A stretch of DNA of 64,000 bases, from positions 186,001 through 250,000 of the forward strand of contig NZ_SPQZ01000003.1 in the NCBI RefSeq assembly GCF_004570845.1, given 5' to 3'. Positions 8,420 through 16,400 of this stretch are shown piece by piece; the stretch's first letter is position 1, and every line of letters begins with the position of its first letter. The notes below the pieces were generated by a model. It saw nothing but the letters and a program-made list of their open reading frames with translations. It searched no databases and had not been told where the DNA came from. The position numbers and the translations under genes are program-made. This DNA comes from Orlajensenia leifsoniae (GTDB lineage Bacteria > Actinomycetota > Actinomycetes > Actinomycetales > Microbacteriaceae).

Positions 8420-10690
8420 CTAGCTCGCCGCGTTCGCCGCCGCCAGCAGCTGCTCGATCTGGTCGCGGTCGATGCCCATGCCCGGGAAGCCGGCGAGGCG
8501 TCCGATGGGGAACGACTCCATCATCTTGAACATGCCCGGGTCGTCCATGAGTGCCGAGGTGAAGCCCTCACCCTGCGACGCCATGGCCTGCAGGATGAAC
8601 TGCGAGGCCACCGGGTGCGCCATGAGCTCGCCGATCGACGAGTTCAGGTCGAGGGTCACGCGAACTGCATCCCCCGAGACCTCGACCGACGACGTGGCAC
8701 GGATGTCGCGGCTCGACGCCCCGACCTCCACGGTGTACGAGCCACCCTCGACGACCCACTGTCCGACACGGGTGTCGAAGTAGGCGAGGTCCTCGCGGCG
8801 AACGGCCACCTCGACGACTCGGCTCTCACCGGCGGCCAGAGCCACCTTGGTGAAGCCCTTCAGCTCGCGCGGGGCACGCACCACGGCCGAGCCGGGCAGC
8901 GAGGTGTAGACCTGCACGACCTCGGCGCCGTCACGGCTGCCGGTGTTGGTCACGGTCAGGCGCACGACCAGGCCGGCGGCATCCGTCGTCACCGAGACAT
9001 CGGAGTGGTCGAAGGTCGTGTACGAGAGGCCGTGGCCGTACGGGAACGACACCTCGATCTCGCGGGCGTCGAACCAGCGATAGCCCACGAAGAGGCCCTC
9101 GCCGTAGCGCACGTGGCCGTGCTCGCCCGGGAAGTCGAGGTAGGCCGCCGTGTCCTGCAGGCGCACCGGAATGGTCTCCTGCAGGCGTCCCGACGGGTTC
9201 ACCGCTCCGTAGAGGACGTCGGCGACGGCACCGCCGCCGGCCTGGCCGAGCAGCCAGCCCTCGACGATGGCGGGAACCCTGTCGGCGAAGCCCGAGAGGC
9301 GCACGACTCCACCGTTCGAGAGCACCACGACGGTGTTCGGGTTGGCGGCGATCACGGCATCGAGCAGGGCGAGCTGCTCGGCGGGCAGCTCGATGTGGTC
9401 GCGGTCGAAGCCCTCGGACTCCTGCTCGGCGGGCACTCCGACGAAGACCACGGCGACGGATGCCGCAGACGCTGCAACGACGGCCTCGGCCACGAGACCC
9501 GCGTCCTCGGTGCCGTCGGCCGCGTAGCCGGGGGCGAAGGTGACATTCTCGGCTCCGGATGCCGCGAGCACGCGGATCTCGTCGAGCGCGTTGTCGAGCT
9601 TGGTGGGGTTGATGAGCGAGGAGCCGGCGCCCTGATACCGGGGCGTGCGGGCGAGTTCGCCGATCACGGCGACAGCGGCATCCGTCGCCAGAGGCAGCAG
9701 GTCGCCGTCGTTCTTCAGCAGCACGATCGACGCACTTGCCGCCTCGCGGGCGAGGGCATGGTGGGCGTCTGCGTCGTAGGTGGCGCCGTCACGGGCGCCG
9801 GCGACGGCCTTGAAGGCCAGGTCGATGGCACGCCGCGCGGCGGTGTCGAGCACGGACTCGGCGAGGGTTCCCGAGCGCACGGCCTCGACGAGCTGGGCGT
9901 TGGTGCGCCCACTGCTCGACGGCATCTCGAGGTCGAGGCCGGCCGCGACGCCGGCGACGCGGTCGTTGACGGCACCCCAGTCCGAGACGACGAGGCCGGT
10001 GAAGCCCCACTCGTCGCGCAGGACCGTGTTCAGCAGCCACGGGTCCTCCGAGGTGTAGACGCCGTTCAGTCGGTTGTAGGAGCACATGACGGTCCAGGGC
10101 TGCTCGTCCTCGACGACGCGCTGGAAGCCGCGCAGGTAGATCTCCCGCAGCGGGCGCTCGTCGATGTCGGCCGAGACGCGCATGCGGTCGGCCTCCTGGT
10201 TGTTGGCGGCGAAGTGCTTGAGCGACGCACCGACGCCCTGGCTCTGCAGGCCCCGCACGAGGGCGGAGCCGAGCACGCCCGAGGCGATCGGGTCTTCGGA
10301 CAGGTACTCGAAGTTGCGGCCGCCGAGCGGCGAGCGCTTGATGTTGATGCCGGGGCCGAGCAGCACGCCCACGTTCTCGGCGACGGATTCCTCGCCGAGG
10401 GCGATGCCCACGCGCTCGAGCAGGGTCACGTCCCAGCTGGAGCCGAGCGCCACGGCCGGCGGGAAGCAGGTGGCCGGAACACTGTCGGTGATGCCCAGGT
10501 GGTCGCCGTTCGCACGCTGCTTGCGCACGCCGTGCGGGCCGTCCGTCAGCATGATCGACGGCACTCCGGGAGCCGACTTCGTGGTCCAGAAGTCGGCGCC
10601 GCTGGTGAGCGACGCCTTCTCCTCGAGAGTGAGGGCCGCGAGGGTCTCGTCGACGGATGCCTCGGACTGCGTCGTGGTCGTGTCGGTCAT
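8420..10690 (-). CDS. Glycoside hydrolase family 3 beta-glucosidase
   Basis: A 756-residue GH3 enzyme without signal peptide, so it should cleave beta-glucosides or similar oligosaccharides in the cytoplasm. The N-terminal barrel begins with LTLEEKASLTSGADFW, continues through LTDGPHGVRKQ, and has the nucleophile in LVVSDWGA (Asp237). The middle alpha/beta sandwich is seen around DHIELPAEQLALLDAV, and the fibronectin III-like domain typical of plant and bacterial beta-glucosidases around FPYGHGLSYTTF. A ~90-residue extra C-terminus ends in DRDQIEQLLAAANAAS. AGAAGGAGCAG gives a perfect ribosome site at the ATG. A TetR regulator is transcribed away from it with about 150 nt between. Beta-xylosidase activity cannot be excluded. 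Confidence 0.9.
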   Translation of the reverse strand: MTDTTTTQSEASVDETLAALTLEEKASLTSGADFWTTKSAPGVPSIMLTDGPHGVRKQRANGDHLGITDSVPATCFPPAVALGSSWDVTLLERVGIALGEESVAENVGVLLGPGINIKRSPLGGRNFEYLSEDPIASGVLGSALVRGLQSQGVGASLKHFAANNQEADRMRVSADIDERPLREIYLRGFQRVVEDEQPWTVMCSYNRLNGVYTSEDPWLLNTVLRDEWGFTGLVVSDWGAVNDRVAGVAAGLDLEMPSSSGRTNAQLVEAVRSGTLAESVLDTAARRAIDLAFKAVAGARDGATYDADAHHALAREAASASIVLLKNDGDLLPLATDAAVAVIGELARTPRYQGAGSSLINPTKLDNALDEIRVLAASGAENVTFAPGYAADGTEDAGLVAEAVVAASAASVAVVFVGVPAEQESEGFDRDHIELPAEQLALLDAVIAANPNTVVVLSNGGVVRLSGFADRVPAIVEGWLLGQAGGGAVADVLYGAVNPSGRLQETIPVRLQDTAAYLDFPGEHGHVRYGEGLFVGYRWFDAREIEVSFPYGHGLSYTTFDHSDVSVTTDAAGLVVRLTVTNTGSRDGAEVVQVYTSLPGSAVVRAPRELKGFTKVALAAGESRVVEVAVRREDLAYFDTRVGQWVVEGGSYTVEVGASSRDIRATSSVEVSGDAVRVTLDLNSSIGELMAHPVASQFILQAMASQGEGFTSALMDDPGMFKMMESFPIGRLAGFPGMGIDRDQIEQLLAAANAAS

Positions 10691-10786
10691 TCTGCTCCTT
10701 CTGGTGCGACGGAGGCGTCGTCAGCAGGGGCTGACGTCACTGTCGTCTCGTATGGCTCGAGGTGGGCTCACCTGTGAGCGCACACT

Positions 10787-10809
10787 AAAACCATACAGCG
10801 CTCGGTTTT
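10787..10809. promoter_or_regulatory. Candidate TetR operator upstream of TetR/GH3 pair
   Basis: AAAACC (10787-10792) and GGTTTT (10804-10809) form an inverted repeat around an 11-nt centre in the 151-nt gap between the divergent GH3 and TetR genes, and overlap the expected -35 region of the TetR promoter. Symmetry beyond the outer six bases is poor, so this is a weak call. Confidence 0.35.
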
Positions 10810-10829
10810 CAATCTCAAGCACTCCGCCC

Positions 10830-10835
10830 TACGAT
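10830..10835 (+). promoter_or_regulatory. -10 box of leaderless TetR promoter
   Basis: TACGAT lies 6 nt before ATG 10842, so transcription should start at or next to the start codon. TTTTCA at 10806-10811 is a plausible -35 with an 18-nt spacer. Confidence 0.55.
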
Positions 10836-10841
10836 CGAGGC

Positions 10842-11429
10842 ATGACAGCACGGGGGCAGTACGCGAAGGGCGTGGCGAAGCGCGAGGAGATCCTGACGAG
10901 CGCCCTCGCGGTGATCGCACGCAACGGCTACCGCCGCACCTCGGTGCGCGAGCTCGCCGACGAGGTCGGTCTCAGCCAGGCCGGGCTGCTGCACTACTTC
11001 TCCTCCAAGGAGGAGTTGTTCCAGGAGATCCTCCGCAAGCGCGACGAGGTCGACCGCGACGCGTTCGACCTCGAGGGAACGGCCCCGATCGACGGACTGA
11101 TCAATGTCGTCAGGCACAACGCGGAGGTGCCGGGCCTGGTGCAGCTCTATGCGCAGGTCTCCACGGAGGCAGGCGACCCCGAGCATCCGGCTCACGAGTT
11201 CTTCGTCGAGCGCTACAGGATCTTCCGGGAGAGCTACAGCGCGGCGATCCGTGCCGAGCAGGACGCCGGCCGCATCGGCTCCGACATAGACCCCGATCTC
11301 GTCGCGTCCATCGTGCTCGCCGTCACCGACGGGCTCCAGACGCAGTGGATGCTCGACCCCTCGATCGACATGGCCGCGACCATCGAGCACCTGTGGCGAC
11401 TCGTGGCGGCCGCAGCGCCGGCGGACTAG
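10842..11429 (+). CDS. TetR-family regulator of the GH3 locus
   Basis: A 195-residue repressor-type protein. The N-terminal helix-turn-helix is clear (REEILTSALAVIARNGYRRT, then VRELADEVGLSQAGLLHYFSSKEELF). The C-terminal ligand domain is of the type found beside sugar-hydrolase genes (for example LVQLYAQVSTEAGDPEHPAHEFF). It is divergent from the beta-glucosidase gene, which it probably controls along with itself. No ribosome-binding site is seen before the ATG; the -10 box at 10830 suggests a leaderless message. It ends 3 nt from the stop of the convergent peptide transporter. Confidence 0.85.
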   Translation: MTARGQYAKGVAKREEILTSALAVIARNGYRRTSVRELADEVGLSQAGLLHYFSSKEELFQEILRKRDEVDRDAFDLEGTAPIDGLINVVRHNAEVPGLVQLYAQVSTEAGDPEHPAHEFFVERYRIFRESYSAAIRAEQDAGRIGSDIDPDLVASIVLAVTDGLQTQWMLDPSIDMAATIEHLWRLVAAAAPAD

Positions 11430-11432
11430 CCC

Positions 11433-12920
11433 CTACCGCACGCCCTTCATGAGCTTCAGCACCGGCTTCGCGAAGGCGAGCAGGATGGCGCCCAGCACGA
11501 TGGCGATGCCACCCAGCACGCCGAAGTACGGCACTTCGTTGTCGATGTCGTAGAGCGAGGCGAGCTGGCCCGAGATGGCGGAGCCGAGCGCCACCGACAG
11601 GAAGAACAGTGCCACCATCTGCGTGGTGAAGGCGCGCGGAGCGAGCTTGGTCGCCACCGAGAGCCCGACGGGAGAGATGAACAGCTCGGCCACCGTGAAC
11701 ACGAGGAGGATCACCACGATCGCCAGCAGGGGCGTCGAGTTCGCTCCTCCCCCGGCGAACGGGAGGAAGAGCAGGAACGCGGCTCCCATGATCATGGTTC
11801 CGAGGGCGAACTTCACCGGCGTCGACGGCTGTCGGGTGCCGAGCTTCGTCCAGATGGCGGCGAACACTCCAGACAGGATGATGATGAAGATCGGGTTGAT
11901 CGACTGCACCCACGACACCGGCATCTCCCAGCCGAACAGGCTGCGGTTCAGCTTCTCGTCCGAGTAGATGGTGAGCACGGTGAACTGCTGCTGGTAGAGC
12001 GACCAGAACGCCACGCTCGCGATGAACAGCGGGATGAAGGCGAGGACCCGCGAGCGCTCGGTGGCGTCGATCTTGCTGCTCGCGAGGATCACGATGAAGT
12101 AGGCGACGGCGGCCACCACCGTCAGGGCGATCACGATGATGGCGAGGTTCGTCGGCGTGATCAGGCCGGTGAAGACGCACACCAGGATGACCGCGACCGC
12201 GGCCACGGCGATGCCGATCACGAGCGGCCGCCTGCTGGCCGGCAGCGGGTTGGCGATGCGATGCGCAGCGGCGGGGAGGTTCTTGCGCCCGAAGGCGTAC
12301 TGCGTCAGGCCGATGGCCATGCCGACAGCTGCGAGGCCGAAGCCCCAGTGGAAGCCGAGGGTGGACTGCAGCAGTCCGGTGAGGATGGGACCGAGGAACG
12401 CGCCCAGGTTGATGCCGAGGTAGAAGATCGAGAAGCCGGCATCCCGGCGCGGGTCGTCGGTCTTGTAGAGGGTTCCGACGACGCTGGTGGCGTTGGCCTT
12501 CAACCCGCCGGAGCCCACGGCGACGAGGATGAGTCCCACGATCACGCCGGAGAATCCGGGCAGAAGGGCCAGCCCGATGTGGCCGAGCATGATGACGACG
12601 GCACTGATGAACAGCACCCGCTCCGAGCCCAGCACCCTGTCGGCGATCCACGCGCCGAGGATGGTCGACAGGTACACGGCACCGCCGTAGGCGCCCACGA
12701 TGCCGGCGGCCGTCGCCTGCGGCAGACCGAGGCCGCCCTCCGCCGCGGAGTAGTACAGGTAGATGAGCAGGATGCCCTGCATGCCGTAGAAGCTGAAGCG
12801 CTCCCACATCTCGACACCGAAGACGGTGGCGAGCGGTCGCGGCTGGCCGAAGAAGCCGGAGTCGCGCTTGGGGTCGACCGGTTCCTCGTCGATGGCCGGC
12901 GTGTCAACGTTGCTGCTCAT
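11433..12920 (-). CDS. POT/PTR2 family proton-dependent peptide transporter
   Basis: A 495-residue membrane protein with 12-14 helices that imports di- and tripeptides with protons. The family signatures are present: GVEMWERFSFYGMQGILLIY in helix 1 (with the ExxER-type proton-coupling element in the first helix region), GAWIADRVLGSERVLF, and GSGGLKANATSVVGTLY. Length equals the family norm. The ATG at 12920 has no ribosome site but a CAGACT -10 box at 12927-12932, so it is probably leaderless. It stands apart from rocD upstream by 34 nt and is in the same direction; co-transcription with rocD is possible, but its own promoter is likely. Confidence 0.9.
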   Translation of the reverse strand: MSSNVDTPAIDEEPVDPKRDSGFFGQPRPLATVFGVEMWERFSFYGMQGILLIYLYYSAAEGGLGLPQATAAGIVGAYGGAVYLSTILGAWIADRVLGSERVLFISAVVIMLGHIGLALLPGFSGVIVGLILVAVGSGGLKANATSVVGTLYKTDDPRRDAGFSIFYLGINLGAFLGPILTGLLQSTLGFHWGFGLAAVGMAIGLTQYAFGRKNLPAAAHRIANPLPASRRPLVIGIAVAAVAVILVCVFTGLITPTNLAIIVIALTVVAAVAYFIVILASSKIDATERSRVLAFIPLFIASVAFWSLYQQQFTVLTIYSDEKLNRSLFGWEMPVSWVQSINPIFIIILSGVFAAIWTKLGTRQPSTPVKFALGTMIMGAAFLLFLPFAGGGANSTPLLAIVVILLVFTVAELFISPVGLSVATKLAPRAFTTQMVALFFLSVALGSAISGQLASLYDIDNEVPYFGVLGGIAIVLGAILLAFAKPVLKLMKGVR

Positions 12921-12926
12921 CGCTCC

Positions 12927-12932
12927 AGTCTG
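12927..12932 (-). promoter_or_regulatory. -10 box of peptide transporter gene
   Basis: On the minus strand CAGACT is followed by 6 nt and ATG 12920, the same leaderless layout as many genes here. Confidence 0.45.
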
Positions 12933-12954
12933 GCACTGAGGCCGCTCGACCGCC

Positions 12955-14199
12955 TCAGGCGGTTCGGTGCGTGAAGTCCTCCAGCACGGCAGCCAACTGC
13001 GCGACCGCCCAGTCGAGGTCCTCCTGCGAGACCACGAGAGGCGGGGCGAGACGGATGGTGGAACCGTGCGTGTCCTTCGCGAGCACGCCGCGCTCCATGA
13101 GCGCCTCGCAGACCGCGCGGCCCGACGCCAGCGCCGGGTCGATGTCGATGCCGGCCCAGAGCCCGGCTCCGCGCACGGCGACGACTCCCGAGCCGATCAG
13201 CCGGGTCAGGGCGGAGTGCAGGTGGTCGCCCAGCGCCCGCGCCCGCTCCTGCATCTCGCCGGTGGCCAGCATCCGCACCACTGCGATGCCGACGGATGCC
13301 GCCAGCGGGTTGCCGCCGAAGGTCGAGCCGTGCTGCCCCGGGGCGAGGACCCCGAGCACGTCGGCGTTGCCGACGACGGCCGAGACCGGAACGATGCCGC
13401 CGCCGAGAGCCTTGCCCAGCAGGTAGAGGTCGGGCACGACGCCCACGAGGTCGCAGGCGAAGGTGGCGCCGGTGCGACCGAGGCCCGACTGGATCTCGTC
13501 GGCGATGAACAGCACGTTCCGTCGGGTCGTGAGCTCGCGCACGGCGGGCAGGAAGTCGGCGGGCGGCACCACGATGCCGGCCTCGCCCTGGATCGGCTCG
13601 AGCAGCACGGCCACGGTGTTCTCGTCGATGGCCGCTTCGATGGCGGCGACATCGCCGTAGGGGACGATACGGAAGCCCGGGGTGTAGGGGCCGAAGTCGT
13701 CGCGTGCGTCGGCGTCGTCGCTGAACGAGATGATCGTGGTGGTCCGGCCGTGGAAGTTGCCGGCCATGACGATGATGTTGGCCTGCGCGGGGGCGACGCC
13801 CTTGACCCTGTAGCCCCAGGCGCGGGCGACCTTGATGCCCGACTCGACGGCCTCGGCGCCGGTGTTCATCGGCAGCACCATGTCCTTGCCGGCGAGGGCC
13901 GCGAGCTCGGTGACGAACGGGCCGAGCTGGTCGTTGTGGAAGGCGCGGCTGGTGAGGGTGATGCGGCCGAGCTGGGCGCGCGCTGCATCGAGCAGCACCG
14001 GGTTGGAGTGCCCGAAGTTCACGGCCGAGTAGGCGGCGAGGCAGTCGAGGTAGCGCTTGCCGTCGACATCGGTCACCCAGGCTCCGTCGCCCGACGCCAC
14101 CACGACGGGGAGGGGGTGGTAGTTGTGGGCGGCGTGGGCCTCTTCCTCGGCGATGAGGACGCTGGTACGTGTCGCTTCGGCGCTTCTCGAGGTCGGCAC
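12955..14199 (-). CDS. rocD: Ornithine aminotransferase
   Basis: PLP enzyme converting ornithine and 2-oxoglutarate to glutamate-5-semialdehyde (P5C) and glutamate. Family motifs are clear: HNYHPLPVVV, the active-site Lys263 in LLGKALGGG, LFIADEIQSGLGRTG and GSTFGGNPLAA. I choose GTG 14199, giving 414 residues, because GGAGGAG (14206-14212) lies exactly 6 nt upstream and the N-terminus then has the family's length. The frame stays open up to ATG 14337 (weak GAAAG site), which would add 46 residues rich in Ser/Glu, encoded by a 25-bp inverted repeat and with lower G/C at third positions; I think that extension is not native. The P5C formed here is the substrate of PutA at 18308-21913. It lies downstream of a DDAH-family gene in the same direction. 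An alternative annotation is 12955-14337. Confidence 0.88.
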   Translation of the reverse strand: MPTSRSAEATRTSVLIAEEEAHAAHNYHPLPVVVASGDGAWVTDVDGKRYLDCLAAYSAVNFGHSNPVLLDAARAQLGRITLTSRAFHNDQLGPFVTELAALAGKDMVLPMNTGAEAVESGIKVARAWGYRVKGVAPAQANIIVMAGNFHGRTTTIISFSDDADARDDFGPYTPGFRIVPYGDVAAIEAAIDENTVAVLLEPIQGEAGIVVPPADFLPAVRELTTRRNVLFIADEIQSGLGRTGATFACDLVGVVPDLYLLGKALGGGIVPVSAVVGNADVLGVLAPGQHGSTFGGNPLAASVGIAVVRMLATGEMQERARALGDHLHSALTRLIGSGVVAVRGAGLWAGIDIDPALASGRAVCEALMERGVLAKDTHGSTIRLAPPLVVSQEDLDWAVAQLAAVLEDFTHRTA

Positions 14200-14270
14200 G
14201 GGGTTCTCCTCCGAAGTCTCCGCCCAAGGATGCCCACCGAACCCCGAGACTTCGGAGGAGAACCCCGTGC
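14196..14270. repeat. Hairpin element A over the rocD start
   Basis: Arms 14196-14220 and 14246-14270 are perfect 25-bp inverted repeats around a 25-nt core at 14221-14245 (begins CGCCCAAGGATG, ends CCGAACCCC). On the rocD mRNA the 3' arm includes the ribosome-binding site GGAGGAG and the GTG start codon, so both would be paired. The core recurs, inverted, in element B at 14412-14436. Confidence 0.9.
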
Positions 14271-14391
14271 CTGCGGAATCGGACGAAGAGCCCTCGACTG
14301 CGTCATCGGATGAACGGAGGTTCTTGGTGGTGGTCATTTCTTTCAATCTTTCCTAGTCGAGTGCCAACAGTGGTGCTTCGGAGCGGGCGTA

Positions 14392-14456
14392 GCGGTCGGC
14401 GTCGATGACTCGGGGTTCGGCGGGCATCCTTGGGCGGAGTCATCGATGCCGACCGC
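14392..14456. repeat. Hairpin element B between DDAH-family gene and rocD
   Basis: Arms 14392-14411 and 14437-14456 are inverted repeats over 20 bp with one G/T mismatch, around a 25-nt core at 14412-14436 (begins GGGGTTCGG, ends CCTTGGGCG). The core equals the reverse complement of the core of element A except for one base, while the stems are unrelated. It begins 8 nt after the stop codon of the gene ending at 14465 and could act as its terminator, though no T-tract follows. Confidence 0.9.
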
Positions 14457-14464
14457 GGAGCGAC

Positions 14465-15331
14465 CTAGGTTCGCAGCTCCAGGGTGCAGCACTTGACGCC
14501 GCCTCCGCCCAGGAGGAGCTCGGAGAGGTCGACGCCGATGGGGTTGTAGCCGTGCTCGCGCAGCTGGCGCTCGAAGTCGGCGGCGCGGGAGGCGATCACG
14601 ACGTTGTAGCCGTCGCTGAAGGAGTTGAGGCCGAGAACGGCGGCATCAGTCTCCGTCACGATGACGGCATCCGGATACCGTTCCTCGAGCAGGTCGAGGC
14701 TGCGAGCGTCGAAGGCGCTCGGCAGGTAGGCGATGTGCTCCTGGCCCGGCGTCGAATCGAGCACGGCCAGCGCGGTGTCGAGGTGGTAGAAGCTCGGGTT
14801 GACGAGCCGGAGGGTGACCACCTCGCGACCGTAGATGTCGGCGAGCTCTCCGTGGCTGAGCGAGTCGCTGCGGAATCCGGTGCCGGCGAGGATCGTGTCT
14901 CCGACGAGCAGGAAGTCGCCCTCACCCTCATTGATCTGCTCGGGCACGCGCACGTCGAGGCCGTTCGCTCGGAACCAGTCCATGTAGGCGGGGCCCTCGG
15001 GCTGGCGTTCGGGATGCGTGAAGCTGGCGCCGTACGCGATGCCGTCGATGACCATGCCGCCATTGGCCGCGTAGACCATGTCGGGCAACCCTGGGATGGG
15101 ATCGATGAGGTGCACGTCGAAGCCCAGGTCGAGGTAGGTCTGGTGCAGCACGGACCACTGGTCGACCGCGAGGTTCGTGTCGGTGGGCAGGGCCGGATCC
15201 ATCCACGGGTTGATGCGGTAGACCACGGTGAAGAACTCGGGGCTGCACATCAGCACGGAGCGGGTGGTGGCTGTGCGGGTGGGGCGGATGCCGCCCGACT
15301 GGGTGATGGTGTCGTCGACGATGTCCGTCAT
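14465..15331 (-). CDS. Dimethylargininase / arginine-modifying hydrolase (DDAH family)
   Basis: A 288-residue member of the guanidino-group modifying (pentein) superfamily, acting on arginine or dimethylarginine. Visible elements are PDMVYAANGGMV (substrate loop), NEGEGDFLLVG, the catalytic His183 in NPSFYHLDTAL and the nucleophilic Cys near the C-terminus in GGGGVKCCTLELRT (Cys281/282). Such genes sit next to rocD in many actinobacteria, which fits arginine breakdown to ornithine or citrulline and onward to glutamate; whether the product is citrulline or ornithine cannot be read from sequence. ATG 15331 has GAGGAG 8 nt upstream. Divergent from an Lrp-family regulator that probably controls it. 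Confidence 0.82.
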   Translation of the reverse strand: MTDIVDDTITQSGGIRPTRTATTRSVLMCSPEFFTVVYRINPWMDPALPTDTNLAVDQWSVLHQTYLDLGFDVHLIDPIPGLPDMVYAANGGMVIDGIAYGASFTHPERQPEGPAYMDWFRANGLDVRVPEQINEGEGDFLLVGDTILAGTGFRSDSLSHGELADIYGREVVTLRLVNPSFYHLDTALAVLDSTPGQEHIAYLPSAFDARSLDLLEERYPDAVIVTETDAAVLGLNSFSDGYNVVIASRAADFERQLREHGYNPIGVDLSELLLGGGGVKCCTLELRT

Positions 15332-15516
15332 GGCCGTCTCCTCGTGGCTCGAAGTACAATCGCAGGAGTGGCGGACCAGGTCGCTCTGATTGAGCCGGCA
15401 TCCACCGAGATGGACACCAGACGCCACCTCCAGTGTCACACGCAGCTATCTCGAAGTTCTCGTCTTTGAGCGCAGCATGCATGCGCACGCACGCGACATC
15501 ACGCAAGGATCGCGCT

Positions 15517-15522
15517 TAGACT
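15517..15522 (+). promoter_or_regulatory. -10 box of leaderless Lrp promoter
   Basis: TAGACT followed by 6 nt and ATG 15529; there is no Shine-Dalgarno sequence. A GCATGCATGC palindrome at 15475-15484 lies about 33 nt upstream and could be part of the regulator's binding region in the 197-nt divergent gap. Confidence 0.5.
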
Positions 15523-15528
15523 TCTCGG

Positions 15529-15969
15529 ATGGACAACATCGACCGCCGAATTCTCGACGAGCTGCGCCAGAACGCCCGAGCAGGCTATGGCGACATCGGA
15601 TCGGTGGTCGGGCTGTCGGCATCCGCCGTCAAGCGTCGCGTCGACCGCCTCGTCGCCGACGGCGTCATCCGCGGCTTCACCATCCACGTCGACCCTGCCG
15701 TCGACGGCACCACCACCGAGGCGTGGGTCGAGGTCTTCTGCCGCGGCACGGTGTCGCCCGACGAGCTGCAGCGCATCCTCTCGGCGGTGCCCGAGGTGGT
15801 CTACGCCGGCACCGTGACCGGCAGCGCGGACGCCATCGTGCAGATGCGCTCTCGCGACATCGCGAGCCTCGAGGCCGCACTCGAGAAGGTGCGTCTGGCC
15901 GCCAACGTCGACCACACCCGCAGCGCCATCGTGCTCACCCGACTGGTGCAGCGCGCCCACGAGGACTGA
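15529..15969 (+). CDS. Lrp/AsnC-family regulator
   Basis: A 146-residue amino-acid-responsive regulator. The N-terminal helix-turn-helix (MDNIDRRILDELRQNARAGY, then LSASAVKRRVDRLVADGVI) is followed by a RAM-type ligand domain (for example EAWVEVFC and VVYAGTVTGSADAIVQM). It is divergent from the DDAH-family/rocD unit and most probably controls arginine or ornithine catabolism in response to one of these amino acids. It ends 5 nt before a GntR gene, so the two regulators share a transcript. Confidence 0.87.
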   Translation: MDNIDRRILDELRQNARAGYGDIGSVVGLSASAVKRRVDRLVADGVIRGFTIHVDPAVDGTTTEAWVEVFCRGTVSPDELQRILSAVPEVVYAGTVTGSADAIVQMRSRDIASLEAALEKVRLAANVDHTRSAIVLTRLVQRAHED

Positions 15970-15974
15970 CCCGC

Positions 15975-16340
15975 GTGATCGCCATCGCGATCGACGCCGC
16001 GTCGTCGCAGCCGCCGTACGAGCAGATCCGCACGCAGGTCATCGGCGCCGTCCGCTCCGGTGACCTCGTCGCCGGGGAACGGATGCCGACGGTCCGCGCC
16101 CTCGCCGAGCAGCTGGGGCTGGCGGTCAACACCGTCGCGAAGGCGTACCGCGCGCTGGAGTCCGACGCCGTGATCGAGACGCGGGGGCGCGCGGGAACGG
16201 TGGTGTCGGCATCCGGAGACGTGACGCATCAGCACGCGCAGACGGCGGCCGCAGCGTACGCGGCGCGCATCCGCGAGCTCGGTGTCGCCGCCGACGAGGC
16301 GCTGGCGCTGGTCGAGGCGGCGCTGCGCTCGGACCGCTGA
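15975..16340 (+). CDS. GntR-family (YtrA-type) regulator
   Basis: A small 121-residue regulator with a GntR winged helix (PPYEQIRTQVIGAVRSGDL, then MPTVRALAEQLGLAVNTVAK, AYRALESDAVIETRG) and only a short helical tail, the architecture of the YtrA subfamily that usually controls ABC exporters. Such an exporter is not adjacent, so its target is unclear. GTG start 5 nt after the Lrp gene stop; no strong ribosome site is visible, so translation may be coupled. Confidence 0.82.
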   Translation: MIAIAIDAASSQPPYEQIRTQVIGAVRSGDLVAGERMPTVRALAEQLGLAVNTVAKAYRALESDAVIETRGRAGTVVSASGDVTHQHAQTAAAAYAARIRELGVAADEALALVEAALRSDR

Positions 16341-16400
16341 TCCTCCGCCCGCTGAGACACGGGAGCGAAGCGAGCGCGTCGAAGCGAAGGAACCGGTGGG
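16341..16400. repeat. Intergenic GC-rich repeat at a convergent junction
   Basis: Holds CGCCCGCTGAGACACGGG and GAGCGAAGCGAGCGCGT; the stretch 16354-16386 is repeated with one change at 27735-27767. It lies between two convergent stop codons. Confidence 0.6.

Noticed and set aside
8180-10777. Long open frame (865 codons) on the plus strand opposite the GH3 gene
   Set aside because: High-G+C DNA leaves antisense frames open. This one is Arg/Gly/His-rich without domains, starts without a ribosome site and covers a clear GH3 gene.
12955-14337. Longer rocD with 46 extra N-terminal residues
   Set aside because: Those codons include a perfect inverted repeat and have lower G/C at third positions; the strong ribosome site at 14206-14212 favours GTG 14199. 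Kept as an alternative.
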